Shown in pieces: positions 1-6,893 of a stretch of DNA of 7,864 nt. Under the pieces are notes generated by a model, which saw nothing but the letters and a program-made list of their open reading frames with translations, searched no databases and had not been told where the DNA came from. The stretch lies in assembly GCA_003154025.1 (NCBI GenBank), contig PMCE01000195.1, positions 7,114 through 14,977 on the forward strand, written 5' to 3'. A program made the translations under genes and the position numbers. The first letter of the stretch is position 1, and every line of letters begins with the position of its first letter. The DNA comes from Syntrophaceae bacterium. GTDB lineage: Bacteria; Desulfobacterota; SM23-61.

Positions 1-170
1 TGGAGTTTCTCCAGTTCCGCCTTTTCCGCAAGGAACTTCTCTTCTTCCTTCTTTAACTCCCCCTCCAGGAAGGTGATGGACTGGGGGATCTGGCTTTTTT
101 CTCTCTCCATCTCCGAGACCCGCTGGTCGATAGTCTGTAAGGCGATCAATTTTTCCAATTGTTCCCGCAA
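1..170 (-). CDS. zinc-ribbon/coiled-coil protein (COG1579-like), N-terminal part, cut by window edge
   Basis: Only the first 56 codons are present; the gene continues past the left edge. The readable part starts LREQLEKLIALQTIDQRV and is almost entirely charged, heptad-like helix rich in E, K and L, so it is a coiled coil. I chose a TTG start at 170-168 because a perfect AGGAGG lies at 182-177 with a 6-nt spacer, and no ATG or GTG is available nearby. The opening EQLEKLIALQ-ID resembles the N-terminus of the C4-type zinc-ribbon family COG1579 (zf-RING_7), in which a long helical hairpin is followed by a four-cysteine ribbon; Helicobacter pylori HP0958, linked to RpoN and flagellar control, belongs there. 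The cysteines would lie outside the window, so the family call rests on the helix and on its place beyond rpoD, a position I recall from deltaproteobacteria. Another coiled-coil protein is possible. Confidence 0.7.
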   Translation of the reverse strand, partial: MREQLEKLIALQTIDQRVSEMEREKSQIPQSITFLEGELKKEEEKFLAEKAELEKL

Positions 171-176
171 TTTCTT

Positions 177-182
177 CCTCCT
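177..182 (-). promoter_or_regulatory. Shine-Dalgarno AGGAGG that decides a TTG start
   Basis: A full AGGAGG sits 6 nt before the TTG at 170-168. It is the strongest ribosome binding site in the window and the main reason to place the zinc-ribbon protein's start at this TTG. Its first base follows directly on the T-tract of the hairpin at 183-211. Confidence 0.7.
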
Positions 183-211
183 AAAAAGCGAAATGCACCC
201 CGGGGGGTGCA
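183..211 (-). terminator. intrinsic terminator or attenuator between the tRNA and the zinc-ribbon gene
   Basis: On the minus strand TGCACCCC-CC-GGGGTGCA (211-194) forms an 8-bp inverted repeat, or 7 bp with a realistic tetraloop. It is followed by TTTCGCTTTTT (193-183). A GC-rich stem plus T-tract is the standard rho-independent pattern, so it probably ends the tRNA transcript. The T-tract touches the AGGAGG of the next gene, leaving no room for a promoter between them. Any leadered mRNA for that gene must therefore pass through this hairpin, which makes it a possible attenuator. Confidence 0.6.
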
Positions 212-250
212 CTTCTCAAGCTCAGCCTCAAAGATTCTTGCTCGAGGCCT

Positions 251-276
251 ATCCATTTTGAACGGTTCAGATGGAT
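251..276. repeat. nested inverted repeat downstream of the tRNA
   Basis: ATCCAT (251-256) pairs with ATGGAT (271-276). Inside them TGAAC (259-263) and GTTCA (265-269) form a second dyad around a single central G. No T-tract follows it on the minus strand, so it does not look like an intrinsic terminator. It could be an operator or an RNA fold in the tRNA trailer. I saw no convincing promoter in 212-301. Confidence 0.4.
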
Positions 277-301
277 CATGAAAAAACATAGTTACACAAC
301 C

Positions 302-377
302 TGGTGGGCCCACCTGGGTTCGAACCAGGGACCTTCCGGTTATGAGCCGGTGGCTCTTCCAGCTGAGCTATGGGCCC
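302..377 (-). tRNA. tRNA with anticodon CAU (elongator tRNA-Met or tRNA-Ile2)
   Basis: The 76-nt cloverleaf folds completely on the minus strand. It has acceptor GGGCCCA/UGGGCCC, D stem GCUC/GAGC, anticodon loop CUCAUAA, T stem CCUGG/CCAGG with loop UUCGAAC, and an encoded 3' CCA (304-302). The anticodon stem ACCGG/CCGGA has four pairs and an A-A mismatch at 27-43. It is not the initiator: position 1 pairs with 72, and the three consecutive G:C pairs at 29-31/39-41 are missing. CAU can mean elongator methionine or, with lysidine at C34, isoleucine for AUA codons; the sequence alone does not settle this. The gene has its own promoter and is followed by the hairpin at 183-211. Confidence 0.95.
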
Positions 378-386
378 ATATTATTT

Positions 387-415
387 AAAATACCGGTTTA
401 ACCGGTGCTTGTCAA
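387..415 (-). promoter_or_regulatory. sigma-70-type promoter of the CAU tRNA
   Basis: A perfect -35 TTGACA (415-410) is followed by a 17-bp spacer and a -10-like TATTTT (392-387). The mature tRNA 5' end lies 9 nt further on, which fits transcription starting a few bases before the tRNA, as expected for stable-RNA genes. The spacer and the -35 lie inside the inverted repeat at 395-429. Confidence 0.75.
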
Positions 416-429
416 GAACCGGTTAAACC
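395..429. repeat. 12-bp perfect inverted repeat over the tRNA promoter
   Basis: GGTTTAACCGGT (395-406) and ACCGGTTAAACC (418-429) are perfect inverse complements. CTT (408-410) and AAG (414-416) can extend the stem after one G-A mismatch. The sequence ACCGGT, itself palindromic, occurs three times (392-397, 401-406, 418-423), so a second shorter dyad covers 392-406. The arms flank the -35 and fill most of the spacer, so this could be an operator. As RNA read from rpoD it would be a strong hairpin, but the following GGTATTTTAAAT is a poor terminator tail. Confidence 0.6.
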
Positions 430-457
430 TTAAGTCGGAAGTTGGGGGTGGGAGTCG

Positions 458-495
458 AAAAAGCCCAGCGTTAACCGCTCCCAATTCTCGGCTCT
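458..495 (-). terminator. weak candidate terminator of the rpoD transcript
   Basis: Downstream of the rpoD stop, AGAGCC (495-490) can pair with GGCTTT (465-460), with one G-T pair. Inside it AGCG and CGCT (479-476 and 470-467) form a second short stem. A TTTTT run covers 462-458 and partly overlaps the outer stem. The stems are short, so this is only a candidate. Nothing else gene-like lies in 430-508. Confidence 0.3.
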
Positions 496-508
496 CAACT
501 CCCAGTCT

Positions 509-2257
509 TCAGCCCTCTACAAACGCCCTCAGTTTCTTCGACCTGGAGGGGTGGCGCAGTTTGCGCAACGCTTTGGCTTCGATCTGCCGGATCCGCTCTC
601 GGGTGACGTCGAAATTCTGTCCCACCTCCTCGAGGGTATGATCGGCCTTCTCGTCGATGCCGAAACGCATCTTCAGAACCTTCTCCTCGCGGGGCGTCAA
701 AGTAGCCAGCACTTTTCGGGTCTGTTCCGAGAGATTGAGCTGGACCACGGCCTCGGCAGGGGCTACAACCTTCTTGTCTTCGATGAAGTCCCCCAGGTAG
801 CTGTCCTCTTCTTCCCCAATGGGAGTGTCCAGGGAAATGGGCTCCTTGGCGATTTTCAGAACCTTCCGGACTTTGTCCAGGGAGAAATCCATCCGCTCGG
901 CGATCTCCTCGGGGGTGGGCTCGCGGCCGAATTCCTGGACCAGGTATCGGGACGTGCGGATCAGTTTGTTGATCGTCTCGATCATGTGCACCGGAATCCG
1001 GATGGTCCGGGCCTGGTCGGCAATGGCCCGGGTGATAGACTGCCGGATCCACCAGGTGGCATAAGTGCTGAATTTGTAACCCCGCTGGTATTCGAACTTA
1101 TCCACCGCCTTCATCAGCCCGATATTTCCCTCCTGGATGAGGTCGAGGAATTGCAAGCCCCGGTTGGTGTACTTCTTGGCGATGGAAACCACCAGGCGGA
1201 GGTTGGCTTTGATCAATTCGTTCTTGGCGACCTCGGCTTTGGCCTCTCCGCTCCGCACCGCCTCCAGGGTCCTTTTGAGCTCCTCCACCGGCAGATTGGA
1301 TTCGGCCTCCACCCGGCGGATCTTCCGCTGGGCGTTGCGAATCACCCGGTCATACTCCTCCAGCAGTTCTTTCTTCAGGTTGGATTTGCGCAGAAACTTG
1401 CGGAACTCCCCCGGCTTCTTCTTCATCATGCGCAGAATCCGCTGGAGTTGGTCCAGGGGCAGGGTCGCGCGGTTGAGAACCTCGTGAATCTCTCCCTCGG
1501 CTTTCTCCACCCGGTCGGCCAGCCCCTTGAGTTTCTGCACGATTTTGTCGATCTGTTTGGTTTTTAGGTTGATGTCCTTGAGCAGAAAGACGATCTTTTC
1601 CTTGTTCTCCTGCAGCTTTTTCCCCAGCTGGGTCTGGGCCGACGCCCGGGCCTTGGCCAGTTTCTCGCGAAGATGCCGGTTTTTTTCGTCGAACTTTCGG
1701 ATCTGGTCGATCAGCGTCAGGATTCTCTGAACGTTGAACTCCTCTTCCCAGAAGGACTCGTCCTCGTCCTCCTGATCGGGGGCCAGCTCCTTGGGCTTCA
1801 CCTTTTTGGAACGAAGCCGCTCGCCGAGCTGAATGATCTCTTTGATGGTCAGGGGAGAGTCCAGGACGGCGTTGATGACCTCTTTCTCTCCCGTTTCGAT
1901 GCGCTTGGCGATCTCCACTTCCCCTTCCCGGGTCAGGAGGGAGACCGATCCCATTTCCCGGAGGTACATGTAGACCGGGTCGATGGATTTTCCGAGTCCC
2001 TCGGCCTCCAGTTCGAGCTCCTCCTCCGGAGGAAGGGGCTCAACCTCTTCCCGCTGCTTGCTCACTTTGACCTTGTGGGCGGCATCGACCACCTCGATGT
2101 CCATCTCCCCGAACATCATCATCAGGTCGTCGATCTGATCCGAGGAGATGATGTCGGGGGGAAGAAGGGTGTTGACCTCGTCATAGGTCAAGAAGCCTTT
2201 CTTCTTCCCCATGTGGATCAATGCTTTTACCTTTTCCATCTCTTCTTCTTTGGCCAT
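509..2257 (-). CDS. rpoD: RNA polymerase primary sigma factor RpoD (sigma-70)
   Basis: The 582-residue protein directs core RNA polymerase to housekeeping promoters. All regions are present in order: acidic region 1.1 (about 1-75), region 1.2 at 91-125 ([13 protein letters not shown]), and a long charged non-conserved region (about 130-340). Region 2 lies at 346-424, with [12 protein letters not shown], the core-binding [19 protein letters not shown], and the -10-recognising [13 protein letters not shown] and ARTIRIPVH. Region 3 covers about 425-500. Region 4 has [13 protein letters not shown] at 521-533 and the -35-binding helix-turn-helix TLEEV...[20 protein letters not shown] up to 570. 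The complete regions 1.1 and 1.2 plus the non-conserved insert mark a primary rather than an alternative sigma. The ATG is supported by AGGTGA at 2270-2265, 7 nt upstream. The gene starts 26 bases after dnaG ends and was probably made in the same transcript. The organism's own promoters here (tRNA, rpsU) fit this sigma type. Confidence 0.97.
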   Translation of the reverse strand: MAKEEEMEKVKALIHMGKKKGFLTYDEVNTLLPPDIISSDQIDDLMMMFGEMDIEVVDAAHKVKVSKQREEVEPLPPEEELELEAEGLGKSIDPVYMYLREMGSVSLLTREGEVEIAKRIETGEKEVINAVLDSPLTIKEIIQLGERLRSKKVKPKELAPDQEDEDESFWEEEFNVQRILTLIDQIRKFDEKNRHLREKLAKARASAQTQLGKKLQENKEKIVFLLKDINLKTKQIDKIVQKLKGLADRVEKAEGEIHEVLNRATLPLDQLQRILRMMKKKPGEFRKFLRKSNLKKELLEEYDRVIRNAQRKIRRVEAESNLPVEELKRTLEAVRSGEAKAEVAKNELIKANLRLVVSIAKKYTNRGLQFLDLIQEGNIGLMKAVDKFEYQRGYKFSTYATWWIRQSITRAIADQARTIRIPVHMIETINKLIRTSRYLVQEFGREPTPEEIAERMDFSLDKVRKVLKIAKEPISLDTPIGEEEDSYLGDFIEDKKVVAPAEAVVQLNLSEQTRKVLATLTPREEKVLKMRFGIDEKADHTLEEVGQNFDVTRERIRQIEAKALRKLRHPSRSKKLRAFVEG

Positions 2258-2283
2258 AATTCTTTCACCTGTCCTTGGGCTCT

Positions 2284-4143
2284 CTACCCTTGCTGGTGCG
2301 GAACCGGGTCAGCGGGTCCTCCCGACCATCTTCTCTTCTCCAGGATGAGCCGCTGTTTTCTTTTCAGGAGTTCCTTCAACCCGGGAACAGTCCAGGATGC
2401 ATCTTTCTCTTGTCGGCTTCGCTGACGAATTTCTTCATCCACCTGCAGGATCTCCTGCCGGATCCGGGAGAGCTTCACCTCCCGCAAACAATCCTCGAGC
2501 ATGCGCTCCGGGTCGAGGAGGCTTTCTTCTCCCAGAAGGAGCTCGGAGACCAGGGCCTTCAGGTCCTCTTCCTCCTCGCCGCTGAGGAAGCGCTGGGGGT
2601 CGATCGTCTCGCCCCTTTCTTTCAAGTCCAGGAGCTTATGGACCAGCTTCTGGTGCCGAAGGTCCGAGAACCCCTCTTTCCCCACGACTTCCTGGATTCG
2701 GGCGATGGCCGAGGGATCCAGGAGCATGAGCTGCAGGAGGACCCTTTCATGCGCCGGGCCCGAACGGGCCGGCGGCGGGGACTTCTCCGGGCCCGCCGGA
2801 GCAGGCTCTTGGCCCCGCAGCTGGTCCCGGATCTGGGTTTCCTTCAGTCCCAGTCGCAGGGCGATCTTTTCGATGTAGAGGTTCCGTTCCAGGGGATCCT
2901 GCAGGCGGCTGAGCGCCGGGATCAACTCCCGGACGATCCGGACCTTTCCCTCCACCGAATCCGGGCGATGTCGGCGCAGGGCCTGGTCGAACAGGAACTC
3001 CACCAGCGGGGAGGCATCGGCCAGGATCTTTTCGAAAGGGCCGCCCTTCTCCTTGCGGATGAAGCTGTCCGGGTCGTATCCGCCGGGTAAGGAGACGATC
3101 CGGGCGGAGATCCCCTCCTGGAGGAAGAGCTCCAGGCTCCGCTGCGTGGCCTTTTGGCCGCTTTCATCGCCGTCAAAGATCAGGACGGCCTCCGGCGCGT
3201 AACGGCTCAGAAGGTTTAGCTGGTGAGAAGTCAAGGCCGTTCCCAAAGAAGCCACCACGTTCCGGAACCCGGCCTGGAAGAGGGAGAGAAGGTCCATGTA
3301 CCCTTCCACGATCAGGGCGTTACCTTTTTCCCGGATGAATCCCTTGGCCGAGTTCAATCCGTAAAGGGTCTGTCCTTTGGAGTAAATGGGGGATTCGGGC
3401 GAGTTCATATATTTGGGAGGAGGAATCTCTCCCTCAGCCTTGCTTTCCTCGATGATTCGCCCCCCAAATCCCAGGATACGCCCTCCTTCGCTGATGATGG
3501 GAAAGATGACCCGGCGGCGGAACCGGTCGAAATAACCCGGACGGCCGGGGGCCATCGCTCCTTCTTTCCGCGGAAGGATGAGTCCCAGGGTCTCGGCCAG
3601 GTTCAAAGGGACCCCTTTCTTCTGAAAGTGCAGGACCAAAGAGTCCCAGGAGGCGGGGGCAAACCCCAGCCGATGTTCCCGGATCGTTTCCTCCGAGAGG
3701 CCCCGCTGGGCCAGGTACCTGCGGCCCTCTTCCCCCTCTTTCTGGGAGGTCAGGATCCGGTGGAAGTATTCGGCGGCCGCTTCGTTCACTTCATACAACT
3801 TGGACTTGAGGCCTCGGCGCCGCTTTTCCTCTTCGCTCAACTCGCGGGTGGGGAGGGCCACCTGATAGCGCTTGGCGACGGCCTGGACGGCCTCGGGAAA
3901 GGTCATCTGGCCGGTGCGCATGAGAAAGTTGAAAACATTTCCCCCTACTCCGCAGCCAAAACAGTGAAAGATCCCTTTCTCCTCGTTGACCGTGAAGGAG
4001 GGGGTCCTTTCCGAGTGGAAGGGGCAGAGCCCCAGGTAGTTCTTCCCCGACTTCTTAAGGGATACAAGGTCGGAAACCACTTCCACGATGCTGGCCCGCT
4101 GCCGCACCTCGTTGATTTTATCTTCGGGGATCAGGTCGCTCAT
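2284..4143 (-). CDS. dnaG: DNA primase DnaG
   Basis: The 619-residue primase makes RNA primers at the replication fork, where it works with the DnaB helicase. The N-terminal CHC2 zinc domain is intact, with C40, H43, C61 and C64 (CPFH...[10 protein letters not shown]). The RNA polymerase core follows from about 115, with the basic stretch [11 protein letters not shown] at 206-216. The TOPRIM metal site is complete: E280 in VEGYMD, D324 and D326 in FDGDESG, and D357 and D359 in GYDPDSF, matching the acidic set known from E. coli DnaG. A Pro-rich linker (about 445-463) leads to the C-terminal helicase-binding region (about 465-605). Length is normal for the family. The start ATG lies 3 bases after the mutS2 stop, in GGGTGAAGGATG, so the ribosome binding site overlaps that stop and the two genes are probably translationally coupled. 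rpoD follows after 26 bases. Confidence 0.97.
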   Translation of the reverse strand: MSDLIPEDKINEVRQRASIVEVVSDLVSLKKSGKNYLGLCPFHSERTPSFTVNEEKGIFHCFGCGVGGNVFNFLMRTGQMTFPEAVQAVAKRYQVALPTRELSEEEKRRRGLKSKLYEVNEAAAEYFHRILTSQKEGEEGRRYLAQRGLSEETIREHRLGFAPASWDSLVLHFQKKGVPLNLAETLGLILPRKEGAMAPGRPGYFDRFRRRVIFPIISEGGRILGFGGRIIEESKAEGEIPPPKYMNSPESPIYSKGQTLYGLNSAKGFIREKGNALIVEGYMDLLSLFQAGFRNVVASLGTALTSHQLNLLSRYAPEAVLIFDGDESGQKATQRSLELFLQEGISARIVSLPGGYDPDSFIRKEKGGPFEKILADASPLVEFLFDQALRRHRPDSVEGKVRIVRELIPALSRLQDPLERNLYIEKIALRLGLKETQIRDQLRGQEPAPAGPEKSPPPARSGPAHERVLLQLMLLDPSAIARIQEVVGKEGFSDLRHQKLVHKLLDLKERGETIDPQRFLSGEEEEDLKALVSELLLGEESLLDPERMLEDCLREVKLSRIRQEILQVDEEIRQRSRQEKDASWTVPGLKELLKRKQRLILEKRRWSGGPADPVPHQQG

Positions 4144-4146
4144 CCT

Positions 4147-6468
4147 TCACCCGCGTTGGTCGCCCATCTTGGGGGCGCGACGTTGATGCGGCCGATCGGC
4201 AGGGGCGGGGCCGATCTCCACCACGGTCACCCCGTCGCCTCCCCGGCCGGGTCCTCCGGGGAAAAAAGACTTCACCGATCCGTGATCCTGCAGATGCTCC
4301 CGGATCGCCTGCCGCAGCCGGCCGGTGCCCGACCCGTGGATGACTTCCAACTCTTTCAGACCCCCCAGAAAAGCCTCGTCGATGGCCTTGTCCACCAGGG
4401 GAATGGCTTCATCTACCCGCAAGCCGATGACCTTGATCTCCTGCTTGACCGAGGGAATGTGATAGTCGAGGTGGCCGCGTTTGGCGCTTCGGCCGGCCTT
4501 CTTCGCCCTTCGTTTGGCAAAAGCCTCCTTCAACTGGGTCAGGGTGGCAGGGGGAGACTCCTGAGCCAGGGAAGGCAGGGCTCCCTCTTTGCCCGAGGCC
4601 TCTCCGTGCTTCTTCAACAACCATTGGCCGAGCTTTTGTTCCTCGGCCTCGATTTCCCGGTCGAGCCGGTGCAGATCGGTCCGTCCCTTGGCCTTGAACT
4701 CGTTGATCAGGCGGCGCAGGTCCTCCCGCGCCTGCCGGACCATTTCCCGTGCTTCCTCCCGGGTCTGAAGAAGAAGCCGCTCTTCCTCCTTCCGGGCTTG
4801 AGCCGATAGAGCCGCGGCCTGCTGGCGGAAGGAATCGGCCTGCCGCCTGGTCTCCTCCGCTTCCCTGAGCTTTCCCTCCATCTCATGCTGGGTCTGCTCC
4901 AGGGTTTGGAGGAGCTGGCTGAGCTTGTGTTCCCCCTCCCCCAGATACCCCTGGGCCTTCTGGACCAGGTCGTGGGGAAGGCCCCACTTTTCGGCCATGA
5001 GGAGGGCATGACTCTCTCCCGGGCGGCCGTAAATCAAGCGAAACGTCGGGCGCAGGGTCTCGGGGTTGAACGCGACCGAGACGTTAACCACATCGGGATG
5101 GATCGCTCCGTAAGCCTTGAGGAGGTGAAGATGGGTGGTGACCACGGTCTTTCCCCCCTGGCTGCGCAGCCTGTCGAGGAGAGCCATGGTCAAGGCCGCG
5201 CCCTCCACCGGGTCTGTTCCTCCTCCGACTTCGTCCAGCAGAACCAGCGAGGAAGAGTCCGCCTCTTGAACGATCTTGGAGATTGCCCGAACCCAGGCGG
5301 AAAAAGTGCTCAGGTTTTCCTGCAGGCTTTGTTCGTCGCCGATATCGGCGAAAATTTTCCCGAAAACCGGCATCTCGCTCCCCTCGGCGGCGGGGACGGG
5401 AACCCCGCTCTGGGCCATCAGGGTCAGGAGACCCAGGGTTTTCAACGCGGCGGTCTTCCCCCCGGTGTTGGCCCCGGTGATGATCAGGGTGCTCTGTTCC
5501 CGATCCATGAAGAGGTCAATCGGAACGGCCTTGGGCCCCAGCAGGGGATGTCGAGCCCCCCGCAGATTCCAGCGGCCGTGATCGTTCAGCGATGGGATGG
5601 TGGCGCCCCCGGCTTGCGCCCATTTGGCTTCGGCGAAGACCAGGTCCAGATGGCCGAGCACTTCCACCGCCCGAGTGATCTCCCGAGCCCGTTCCCGAAT
5701 CAGGGTGGTCAGCGCGAGAAGGATCCTTCGTTCCTCTTCCTTCTCATCCTGAAGGAGCATGTTGAGGTCGTTATTCTCCTCCAGGGTGGTGAGGGGCTCG
5801 ATGAAAAAGGTGGCCCGCGATTGAGACTGGTCGTGGATGATTCCGGGCAGGGAATTCTTGAACTCCGCCTTGACCGCTACCACGTACCGTTCGTTGCGCA
5901 GGGTGATGATCTGTTCCTGGAAGATCTTGCGCAGCTCTTCCTTTTCCCACAGTCTCTCCAAGGCTTGGCGGATCCGCGCCCGCACGAGAGAAGCCTCCCG
6001 CCGGAGACGGCGGAGGTCGGGGCTGGCCGAGTCCAGAATCTCTCCCCGGGGGCCGATGGCCGCCTGGAGTTCGTCGTACAGATCCCGTAAATCCGGAATC
6101 CTCTCCTCTACCTCTCTCAGGAGAGGATGGGAAGGGCCGGCCTTCCGCAGATAACCGCGGGCCTTTCCCGAAGCAGCCGCGGTGCTCTTGACCTGCAGCA
6201 GGCTTTCGGCGGGCAGACAGGTCCCTTCAGCCCGAGCCTGGTGGAGATGCGGGCGGACCTCCTGGAGCCCTCCCAGGGGGATATCCCCTTCCACTTTCAG
6301 GAGGTCGGAGGCTTCGCCGACTTCGCGCAGGCGCTTTTCGACTTCCTCTTTGCGGGGGGAGGGACGCAAGGCGAGGCAGACGGCCTGCCCCACTTCGGAA
6401 GAAGCGTAGGTCTGCAAGCCCTGCAGAAAGAGATGAAATTCCAAGACGCGGAGTGACCGTTCCTCCAT
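4147..6468 (-). CDS. mutS2: MutS2 family ATPase with C-terminal Smr domain
   Basis: The 773-residue protein has full family length and lacks the mismatch-reading N-terminal domains of MutS. The N-terminus MEERSLRVLEFHLFLQGL is typical of MutS2 and supports the ATG. The lever and clamp region runs to about 300. The ATPase domain has Walker A TGANTGGKT (331-339), the signature stretch SLQENLSTFS (381-390), Walker B LVLLDEVGGGTDP (408-420) and the histidine loop TTHLHLLKAYG (444-454). A long charged coiled coil (about 505-620) leads to the Smr domain (about 677-752) with HGSGTG at 711-716 and GGDGVTVVEI near the end. The usual LDLRG at the start of Smr reads IKVIG here (679-683). MutS2 is known to restrain recombination in some bacteria and to bind collided ribosomes in Bacillus subtilis; which role applies here is open. 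The only Shine-Dalgarno-like sequence is AGGT, 2 nt before the start. A basic tail (about 754-773) follows Smr. Confidence 0.96.
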   Translation of the reverse strand: MEERSLRVLEFHLFLQGLQTYASSEVGQAVCLALRPSPRKEEVEKRLREVGEASDLLKVEGDIPLGGLQEVRPHLHQARAEGTCLPAESLLQVKSTAAASGKARGYLRKAGPSHPLLREVEERIPDLRDLYDELQAAIGPRGEILDSASPDLRRLRREASLVRARIRQALERLWEKEELRKIFQEQIITLRNERYVVAVKAEFKNSLPGIIHDQSQSRATFFIEPLTTLEENNDLNMLLQDEKEEERRILLALTTLIRERAREITRAVEVLGHLDLVFAEAKWAQAGGATIPSLNDHGRWNLRGARHPLLGPKAVPIDLFMDREQSTLIITGANTGGKTAALKTLGLLTLMAQSGVPVPAAEGSEMPVFGKIFADIGDEQSLQENLSTFSAWVRAISKIVQEADSSSLVLLDEVGGGTDPVEGAALTMALLDRLRSQGGKTVVTTHLHLLKAYGAIHPDVVNVSVAFNPETLRPTFRLIYGRPGESHALLMAEKWGLPHDLVQKAQGYLGEGEHKLSQLLQTLEQTQHEMEGKLREAEETRRQADSFRQQAAALSAQARKEEERLLLQTREEAREMVRQAREDLRRLINEFKAKGRTDLHRLDREIEAEEQKLGQWLLKKHGEASGKEGALPSLAQESPPATLTQLKEAFAKRRAKKAGRSAKRGHLDYHIPSVKQEIKVIGLRVDEAIPLVDKAIDEAFLGGLKELEVIHGSGTGRLRQAIREHLQDHGSVKSFFPGGPGRGGDGVTVVEIGPAPADRPHQRRAPKMGDQRG

Positions 6469-6482
6469 GGACCTGCTTTAAG

Positions 6483-6506
6483 CCGCTGAAAGATTGCCTA
6501 CAGCGG
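6483..6506. repeat. hairpin in the mutS2 leader
   Basis: CCGCTG (6483-6488) and CAGCGG (6501-6506) form a perfect 6-bp stem with a 12-nt loop. In mutS2 mRNA it would lie 14 nt before the start codon, close enough to affect ribosome access. The weak Shine-Dalgarno of mutS2 adds to this possibility. Confidence 0.45.
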
Positions 6507-6511
6507 ACCCT

Positions 6512-6528
6512 CCTTTTTTCAAAAAAGG
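6512..6528. repeat. perfect palindrome CCTTTTTT-C-AAAAAAGG
   Basis: Eight bases on each side of one central base are perfect inverse complements. As RNA either strand gives a short A/U hairpin capped by CC/GG. The next palindrome starts ten bases on, so the two may be parts of one intergenic repeat unit. Confidence 0.5.
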
Positions 6529-6537
6529 TTCCCAGGT

Positions 6538-6560
6538 GGCTTCCCCTTGAAGGGGAGGTC
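6538..6560. repeat. 10-bp hairpin around CCCCTTGAAGGGG
   Basis: The core CCCCTTGAAGGGG (6543-6555) is a perfect palindrome. Flanking bases 6538-6542 and 6556-6560 extend the stem to about ten pairs, including two G-T pairs, around a TGA triloop. It has no T-tract in either direction, so it is not a typical terminator. Its look is that of a dispersed intergenic palindrome. Confidence 0.5.
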
Positions 6561-6800
6561 CAGAATAAACGGCGAAGGTTGTTCGCGGATCGTAAGGTGA
6601 GGACTGGGAAAAGGGTATTCGCCGTCCCTGCGTTCCTCGGCCAGGATAGGATTCACCCCTTTGACCTATGGAGTTGTCCGCTCGATGCCGAGATTGAAGG
6701 ATTCGCGTTTTCAGGGCCTCGGGATTATCGGCCGAAGGCCGGAAAAAGGAATCTTGCGCCTCCCGGTCTCCTTACCCGGCCCGCCCGGCGATAGGAGGAT

Positions 6801-6848
6801 CCGGAAAAGGCCAGTTCAAGCGCAAGGCGGCCGCAGATACCTTTCCGG
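6801..6848. repeat. 9-bp stem with long loop in the yqeY-mutS2 gap
   Basis: CCGGAAAAGG (6801-6810) pairs with CCTTTCCGG (6840-6848), with one bulged A, around a 29-nt loop containing GCGGCCGC. A competing long-range pairing is also possible, CTTGCGC (6753-6759) with GCGCAAG (6820-6826). Together these hint at a folded RNA but do not prove one. Confidence 0.35.
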
Positions 6849-6861
6849 CAATCGGCCCAAA

Positions 6862-6893
6862 GGCGAGCCGGTGAAGAAAAACTTTAGCTCGCC
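6862..6893 (-). terminator. hairpin over the yqeY stop codon, weak terminator candidate
   Basis: On the minus strand GGCGAGC (6893-6887) and GCTCGCC (6868-6862) form a perfect 7-bp stem around an 18-nt loop. The first arm encodes the end of yqeY, and the stop codon TAA opens the loop. Only TTT follows the stem, so termination would be partial at best. It might protect the end of an rpsU-yqeY mRNA and separate it from mutS2. Confidence 0.35.

Larger units (their letters stand above)
6469..6883. other. long intergenic region rich in inverted repeats, no convincing gene
   Basis: About 413 bases separate yqeY from mutS2 inside an otherwise tight gene row. In deltaproteobacteria a cvpA-type membrane-protein gene often stands here, from what I recall, but no hydrophobic frame is visible on either strand. 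The longest minus-strand open frame (6771-6478, 97 codons) has no ATG and a composition rich in R, S, G and P. At least five separate hairpins can be drawn, listed separately where strong. Shorter ones are GCGAA/TTCGC (6572-6586) and CGGCC/GGCCG (6729-6741). A weak promoter-like pair on the minus strand, TTGAAC and TCCTAT with a 17-nt spacer near 6818-6790, is not convincing. It may hold a structured RNA or decayed repeat sequence. Confidence 0.5.

Noticed and set aside
281..286. T6 run on the minus strand 16 nt after the tRNA, possible terminator
   Set aside because: No stable stem precedes it; only a 3-4 bp GGTT/AACT pairing is possible. The hairpin at 183-211 is far better.
551..2425. Plus-strand open frames of 338 and 250 codons opposite rpoD
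   Set aside because: Their sequences are the codon shadow of rpoD and carry no motif. The sigma-factor frame explains the conservation fully.
3223..4809. 528-codon plus-strand open frame opposite dnaG and mutS2
   Set aside because: It is antisense to two clearly conserved genes and crosses their junction. No domain is recognisable, and long opposite frames are expected in GC-rich genes.
4885..6090. 401-codon plus-strand open frame opposite mutS2
   Set aside because: Antisense shadow of the Walker and clamp regions, with no independent evidence for coding.
6478..6771. 97-codon minus-strand open frame ending just before mutS2
   Set aside because: No ATG and no ribosome binding site, with a composition rich in R, S, G and P. 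It lies over several palindromes. It is not hydrophobic, so it is not a remnant of cvpA either.
6760..6790. AAGGAGACCGGG on the minus strand, similar to part of the cobalamin riboswitch box
   Set aside because: The other conserved riboswitch segments are absent, and the downstream gene mutS2 has no link to cobalamin.
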